Positions 58,575 to 64,000 of a stretch of DNA of 64,000 nucleotides are shown here, piece by piece. Each line of letters opens with the position of its first letter. The first letter of the stretch is position 1. Under the pieces are notes generated by a model. The model saw only the letters and a program-made list of their open reading frames with translations, was not told the origin of the DNA and did not search any database. The translations under genes were made by a program, and so were the position numbers. The DNA comes from Phellopilus nigrolimitatus. Lineage: Eukaryota > Basidiomycota > Agaricomycetes > Hymenochaetales > Hymenochaetaceae. Where the stretch lies: assembly GCA_021029095.1 (NCBI GenBank), contig JAJOHG010000002.1:1116001-1180000 (forward strand), given 5' to 3'.

Positions 58575-59855
58575 TCATTCATCATCCCACCATCGTTTGA
58601 CAGCGATACAGTCGTCCCTCGAAAGCTGTCTCCGCCGGTCATACCTCTGTAAATACCACACAATTCTGTCTCTGAAAACACTGCAGCCCTCAAGCAAGTG
58701 CTCCGGAATCTCGTCTCGAATCTGCACGTCCGGATCACAATCAACCAGCGCACACTGGTCTAGACACGACAGTATCACGCCGAAGCTGTATGCATCAGCA
58801 AGGCGTGCGTCTACACATTCTCCACGCAGGATTTCCGGTGCAGAGAACGGACGAGTCCCGCAGTGGATCTGCTCGATTTTTCGGCGCTTCGCCGGGTTCA
58901 GCGTGTTCCTCTGGCTCTTGGTGCGCGAAAGGAACGAGAACGGGTCTGTGGGAGAGTCGTCCGGCGCGGCGAACGAAGAGTCTGCGGCGACGGAGCGCCC
59001 GAAGTCGAGGATCTTGAGCGTGTCGGCCTTGTTGACGTACACATTCAGAAGCGAGAGATCGCCGTGGCTGAGCCCGTACGAGTGCAGATGCGCAAGGCCG
59101 TCGAGGAGCTGGTTGTGGTAATCAATCTTGCTCTCTCGTGTGAGCGCGGGACGCGCGCGGACGACGTCCAGCAGTGTGCGCCCATCGACGAACTCCAGCA
59201 CCATGCCGACGCCCTCCAGGCAGCCCAGAAAGCCGACGATATTTCGATGGCGCGACACGGTGGTGTACACGCGCAGCTCGGCGAGGAACTGGGTCGTGAC
59301 GTCGGTTGCGTTCGACTGCAGCTCGCCGTTGATCTCGAGCTGCACGACCTCGGGCTTCTTGACGATGCACTGGAAGAGCTCGGACGTCGAGCCTGTTGCG
59401 AAGGGGGTGAAGTGTGCGGTCGGGTGGGGCGGGGCAGCGTACGCGGTCGGGGTCGGGAAGGAGAATATGACGGAGGGATGACGATCTGGCGGGTGGTACA
59501 CGTGGGGCGAGGAGTCCGGGGATGGCGTCGGGGAGCGACTGCCTGGATCAATGTCCGCGTACGGCTGCGAGATGGTGGGGTGGGGCATCTCGTGCACGAC
59601 GGCGGTCTCTTCAGAGGAAGAGAACGAGTTGGTGGTGTTGTTCGGCCGCGGCGTAGACTCTTCCTCTTCGTCCATCTCGACCATCCACCAGTTCTTCTTG
59701 CTGGTGAGGGTGGCCCTCCTTACATTCAGGGAAGCGACGGGGTGCATCTGGGTCGGCGAGCCGGTTCTGGGGGTGTGTGCGAGCGGGGTTGTTGCCAGCG
59801 AAGTCAAAGAGGAGGCGGTGGTCGAGCGGGTTGGCCTTGGGTGGAAGACGGACAT
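58575..59855 (-). CDS. Divergent protein kinase-like protein, intronless
   Basis: Single frame of 426 residues. The first 135 residues are disordered, Ser/Thr/Pro-rich and acidic. The kinase domain runs from about residue 150 to 420. The Gly-rich loop is poorly conserved (FATGSTSELFQCIVKK); the helix-C region is FLAELRVYTTVSRHRNIVGFLG. The catalytic loop is LSHGDLSLLNVYV, with HGD in place of HRD and Ser in place of the usual Lys, but the catalytic Asp and the Asn are kept. LKILDFGRSV holds the DFG motif and RPFSAPEILRG the APE motif. It is therefore probably active but divergent; basidiomycetes carry many such lineage-specific kinases. The lack of introns in an intron-rich region may reflect retroposition. 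Substrate unknown. Confidence 0.85.
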   Translation of the reverse strand: MSVFHPRPTRSTTASSLTSLATTPLAHTPRTGSPTQMHPVASLNVRRATLTSKKNWWMVEMDEEEESTPRPNNTTNSFSSSEETAVVHEMPHPTISQPYADIDPGSRSPTPSPDSSPHVYHPPDRHPSVIFSFPTPTAYAAPPHPTAHFTPFATGSTSELFQCIVKKPEVVQLEINGELQSNATDVTTQFLAELRVYTTVSRHRNIVGFLGCLEGVGMVLEFVDGRTLLDVVRARPALTRESKIDYHNQLLDGLAHLHSYGLSHGDLSLLNVYVNKADTLKILDFGRSVAADSSFAAPDDSPTDPFSFLSRTKSQRNTLNPAKRRKIEQIHCGTRPFSAPEILRGECVDARLADAYSFGVILSCLDQCALVDCDPDVQIRDEIPEHLLEGCSVFRDRIVWYLQRYDRRRQLSRDDCIAVKRWWDDE

Positions 59856-61239
59856 GGTCGCTGAGACGAAGGCAGTATTATACGCGTCCGTGCGTCTATC
59901 GTGCCAAGCTAAAAATAGCAGCCAAGAGGGGCTCGCACGTGCTTTCTCCTTCAGACGCGTCTCTCATAAATTACACATACCTACTCGCCTCGACGCGTCA
60001 AGTAAATTTTACTCGAGTTTTCCGACTTTATCCGACATTTCCAGACATTCCCGTAGCCTCTTGGTCCAACTTGCTGACTAATTTCAGCCCGTCCATAGTG
60101 CAGAACTCGTACAGTTGCATTTCCTCGGCGGATGCTTGGAGAAAATACAGCATAGCCTAAGACTACACAAGAATACGCTTATGATCTTGGCACTTCTTAG
60201 CATGCACCGGTCGGGGAAAGCTAATATAACGCAGTGTGGTAAGCCCCAACAGTTAGTCGAGAAGAGGAGCCTTTCAGAAATTTATGCACAAGTTCAAAGA
60301 CGTATACATCTCACCCTAAATTCATTGTCTATCACAAGGAGAACTGTCTGCACACCGTCTGAGTACTCCAAATAATTCTCCAAAGCATTCCCCGCACATA
60401 GTAAAGGCTCCGGAAAGTTTGCATTTCCAAGAACTCATAAAAAACGTCATGCAGCCGAGTATGGTGAGTCTTAGCTACACGGACACTCTGAAGAACCGAT
60501 GCTCTTCAACGTTTCCCTTCCCTTGAATCAAATGTGTGCGAAGTCGAATGCGAAAAAGCCGCGCTTGGCTTTGCTCGATGGGAAACGCGGACGCGAACGG
60601 ATGATCGACTGCGGGGACGCGGGGAAGGCTTATGTAAAGGAAGTTGGAGATCTGCAGTTTCCGTTCGAATATTCGGGATCCCCTGGAATCCTTCGCGACG
60701 CAGCCCAGGCACCAGACAGTAAGCAAAAACATCGTAGTTCGTAACCACACCCAATCTACGTGAGGGTATTGCTAAATATCACCGCTGGCCCGAAAAATGA
60801 GTGTCCGAGTTCACTGAATCAGCCAGGGAAAGAAAAAGAAGTAGAGTAGTTGGAGGGAAAGGACAGTGACGAAAGATAAAACAAGTAAGCAAGTAGACTG
60901 TGCAGTAATAGAAGTAAGACCAGATGCGAACAATTATACACGAAGGGTTCGTAAGCAGTGTTATGTTCTACTTGTACTACGATTATGGCGGCCATAGACG
61001 ATAAAGCATCTGTATATGCATTGCCAAAGTCAGTTTCAGTCAGCGTTAGATATGAAAGATGTCCGTGAACAAAGAAAGACAGGCAGGAGCAACAGAAAAA
61101 GGCTAGAAAGCTGTGGGATCCGCCTGACGGTTGTCAAGCGAGTCCCCGCAAAAGCCAACAATAGCTAGAAACAATCGTCCGGGAATCGAAGAAAAAAACA
61201 GTCTTGTCAGCAGTCCGAGTGAGTCTGTCCGTAAGTTCA
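59856..61239. other. Intergenic: kinase promoter and glyoxal oxidase 3' flank
   Basis: About 1.4 kb. Overlapping short frames on both strands at 60475-60754 are the only ones of note; they lack a domain and lie in opposite strands over the same GC-rich patch, so they are not called. The right part (60780-61100) is A-rich. Confidence 0.5.
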
Positions 61240-63724
61240 TCATTGTGAGTAAAAGCATAGCACTAGCGCGGCAGGGGCCCACCAGCTCGAAATGTGTCCG
61301 TGAGATCCAACCAGGTGACGGAAAGACAGCGCGCCGCTGCTCTTCGTCCCAGAGCTCGAGCTCTTCCCGTCCGAAGACGCCACCGCAAGGTTCGACGGCG
61401 GCAGGTTCACCGCTGCGGCGGTCTTCTGCGTCTCGATCTGTCCGGAGCCGATCATCACCTGCACGCCGACGGAGGGCACGCCGTTGACGACGACGAAGAG
61501 CACTAACAACAGAAAAAAAAGAAAAAAAAGGATCGCATTGAGTATCTGTCTCGCAGGAGCGCGAATCGGGGTGCACTCACAAGCCGGGCCGGGCGCGAGG
61601 ATGGCCGGATTCGGCGGCATCTGGCTCACGTGCAGCGTCGCGCTCCCATCGTTGTTGCCGGTGTACGTGCTGTTCAGCTGCACGAAGCGCTGGCCCATGC
61701 TCAGCGCGTGCGTCGAGAAGCCCGTGCGGATCACCACGGCCGTCGCATTCTTCACGTTGTTCACGTTCCCGAACAGGTCGTCGCTGGACAGCGAGACGTT
61801 GAAGTACGGGCCGCCGTAGCCGATCGTCGACAGCAGGCCCTGCGGCTGCGGCCGGCGCTCGTTGAAGTACGAGGGGTAGAAGCGCTCGACGCGGTACTCG
61901 GTCGGGTATTTCACATTGGGGCCGACGGTGTAGTCGGCATTCGGGTTCGAGCCAGAAATAAGGACAGAGCCGTCCGGAAGCAGGGTCACGGTGGAGTGAT
62001 ACATGCGCGGGATGGTGCTCGGAGAAAGTCCGCCGTTCGTCCAGCGCGAGCCTGCAGCCGCGGTCGGGTCGAATAGGGCTGGCTGCATGACAGGGTTGTC
62101 GGCGTACGACTGCCCGATAGACCAGGACGTGTTGCCGTATCCAGAGACACCGGTATTAGCTCCGTTGAAGCAGAGAATCTTTCCGGTAGGCAATAGAACT
62201 AAGCTGGTCATAGCACGACCTGTAGAAAGAGCATCTTCCTGTTGGTATGATCCAGAAAGATCCGGCGAGATTTTGACACATGAGCTTGAGGCAGGGTACT
62301 GTGCAACATTCCAGTTCTCCGTCCATCTAAGCAAGTAATTTCGTCAACGTTAAATAATTAATCCAAGGTATTGGGCCGGCTCACTGATCAGGTTGTAACT
62401 GCGTGCCTCCACAGAACATGACTGTCGCAGTCCAATTATTTGCAGGCGTCAAGGGGAACATCACGGTACCAGCACTCGCCGGATACGTGCGCACCGCGTC
62501 CGGGATGTCATCGAGAGGGTATTCGGTATTCGTGTTGTAATCAAGGATAGCCGTCGCCCAGTTCAGTTGAATAAGGAGGTTGCCAGAGGGGAGGAGGAAG
62601 GTGATAGGGTATAAGTTGGCCGGAAGAGTCGTTGTTAAGAGTGGCGAACTGATGGGAGCCCCGCGCGATGGAAAGAACTCGTACGTCGGGTTGTTGTTGG
62701 CCTCGGAGTTGACGTAGCCGCCCCACTGATCCCCACCAATCTGATGAAGCATTATTTATTTTTTCAAGAAAAAAGAAGCGGCTGAGTCAATAAAACCTAC
62801 GATGAAAATACTGCCGTCTGCCAGAGTTTCTCTGCGATTAAGCTTGAGAAACCAGTCGTTCTAGTCTAAAACAATAACTAAAACTTACACGGAGGGGTAC
62901 CATCTCCGGGTCGTCATAGCGTTATCGCTATGTACTACCCAGTCGCAGCTCCCATCATCACAAGGATTTAGAAGACTGGGATAAAGTTGAAAATTCCGAT
63001 TGAGCAAGTATAACAGAATATGAAGCATACCGAAGAGACTGGCCCCCATCTGGATCATCATAAGGTGCACCGCCGTTTTGACTGTTAGCCGTTAAACCTG
63101 GGTGCATGACATGCCATTCACATCAGGTTTTTTTGTTTTGCTTCAAGACGTCTGTAGGCGAACATACCTCCCCAAGTCACAGCCTGATTTCCTCCTGCGT
63201 TTACCCACGTCCCATTACCCAGAACCGCTCCTCCCTAACGAGAGTTAATACACGGTTAGACAATAGCTTTAAGCAACACATACAGCACAAAAGGAGTTAG
63301 TAACTGCGTCCATGGCTCGGGCCGTGTCAGAGCCCACAGCATACTCTGAAGTTCACAGGAATAAGAATTCGCCACATATCAAGTAAAAAAGTCGAGAACG
63401 AACCAGCAGCCCAGGCCGGATGGCCATTAATCTGAGTGGGGTTGTTTTCTACCTTGTCGACAATGTAGACCTTGTCAAGGGTCCCAAGAAACATCTGGCG
63501 GCGGCGGTTAACACGCTGTGCACACGGTGACTAGACGTGAGAGTGCAGTGCACCTGCTGCGCGCTGGCTATGGAGCTCCCCACTATTTCGTAGGTGCCAA
63601 TGGTGCCAGTGCGTTGTGGCTGGCCAGGGGAAGCCTGGGTCGAGGACTGCGCCCAAGCTGCGTTGGCGGCGACGAGGCACGCGACGAGCTTGGAGCTGCT
63701 CGGGTGTGCATTGAGAGAGACCAT
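61240..63724 (-). CDS. glx: Glyoxal oxidase, copper radical oxidase (AA5_1)
   Basis: Signal peptide MVSLNAHPSSSKLVACLVAANAAWA. Copper radical oxidase motifs in order: AMDAVTNSFCAGGAVLGNGTW (the Cys that forms the Tyr-Cys cofactor), MTTRRWYPSVETLADGS (Tyr of the cofactor), PRMYHSTVTLLPDGSVLISGSNPN (axial Tyr and copper His) and IRTGFSTHALSMGQRFV (second copper His). All expected residues are present, so the enzyme is probably active. It oxidises glyoxal, methylglyoxal and related aldehydes and makes the hydrogen peroxide used by ligninolytic peroxidases. The C-terminal part is Ser/Gly-rich and ends hydrophobic (APAALVLCFYSQ), suggesting surface anchoring. About 600-620 residues over many short introns. 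Start 63724 begins the signal peptide; in-frame upstream ATGs (for example 63868) would bury it. Stop TGA 61240. Confidence 0.92.
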
Positions 63725-64000
63725 CGCAAAGGAGCGGGAGCAAGAAAGTCGAGACCAAGAAGGGAGAAAAGAGCGGAATTCCGACGAAGTCGACGTCGAC
63801 GAGACAGGGGAAGGGGGAGGCGAAGAGCGAAAATGAAGCGGGGGAGATGGGTGCTGTGCATATTTCAAGCCCGCAGAGAAGTCAAATGGAGGCTTGGCTG
63901 ATCCTGATTTGTCAGCAGCGCGCGTCGGCGCATAGAACCGAATTCTTGATCCCGCTTCTCAGCGGCCATCATCCCCGTGTAGAAAATATTCCAAGCGAAA
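63725..64000. promoter_or_regulatory. Upstream region of the glyoxal oxidase gene
   Basis: The last 276 bases hold the 5' region of the glyoxal oxidase gene. The plus-strand frame 63518-63901 is antisense to its first exon. No clear TATA box seen. Confidence 0.4.

Noticed and set aside
58863..59864. 333-residue plus-strand open frame
   Set aside because: It is exactly antisense to the kinase gene. It is Gly/Arg/Val-rich with no domain, as expected from the complement of GC-rich coding sequence.
60475..60754. Overlapping frames on both strands in the kinase-glyoxal oxidase spacer
   Set aside because: Both strands are open over the same patch and neither has a domain or good splice partners.
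63518..63901. 127-residue plus-strand open frame
   Set aside because: Antisense to the signal-peptide exon of glyoxal oxidase; Arg/Gly-rich with no domain.

Overview
The window looks like nuclear DNA of a basidiomycete fungus, probably a wood- or litter-decaying agaricomycete. Genes are dense and on both strands. Most are cut by many introns of about 46-70 bases with GT..AG ends and branch sites such as TACTAAT. The gene set (glyoxal oxidase, a polyporopepsin-like protease, a GH16 beta-glucanase, a cupredoxin, a Zn2Cys6 regulator, a Sey1 GTPase, a LIM-RhoGAP) fits that group. No virus, transposon, CRISPR array or rRNA was seen.

Layout, left to right. 1-1851 (+): 3' part of protein phosphatase 5. 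2158-4044 (+): BTB protein. 4622-10058 (-): LIM/C1/RhoGAP protein with a probable frameshift in LIM1. 11253-13341 (-): secreted aspartic protease. 14099-16464 (-): cohesin kleisin Rad21. 16780-18614 (+): PPR protein. 18879-20942 (+): coiled-coil protein with an HMMR-like tail. 21464-24111 (-): phospholipase B. 24668-25941 (-): GH16 hydrolase. 26779-28291 (-): Rad23, divergent from an LRR protein at 28405-30714 (+). 31314-32140 (-): Arf6. 32463-33799 (+): cysteine synthase. 33907-34769 (+): GNAT acetyltransferase. 36867-39803 (+): Sey1. 40788-43546 (+): a fused enoyl-CoA hydratase/acyl-CoA ligase. 43747-46959 (-): Zn2Cys6 factor. 47802-50179 (+): unknown Ser-rich protein. 50471-53546 (-): Sqs1-like R3H/G-patch protein. 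54267-55082 (-): SAM methyltransferase. About 55750-56153 (+): probable TFIIF-alpha pseudogene. 57220-58096 (+): GPI-type cupredoxin. 58575-59855 (-): divergent kinase. 61240-63724 (-): glyoxal oxidase.

The genes do not form one pathway. Housekeeping genes (Rad21, Rad23, Arf6, Sey1, Sqs1, PP5) alternate with secreted enzymes for lignocellulose, protein or lipid breakdown. The most unusual locus is the 785-residue fusion of a complete crotonase to a complete CaiC-like CoA ligase. Eight exons join with consistent phase only if one intron is of the GC-AG type. The second is the LIM1 region of the RhoGAP gene, where a 2-base loss appears to be bypassed by an alternative 3' splice site.

Exon boundaries were read by eye from splice signals and reading frame. 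Where I summed exon lengths (PP5, BTB, PPR, HMMR-like, fusion and GNAT genes) the frame closes exactly. Elsewhere the outer limits are firmer than the inner junctions.
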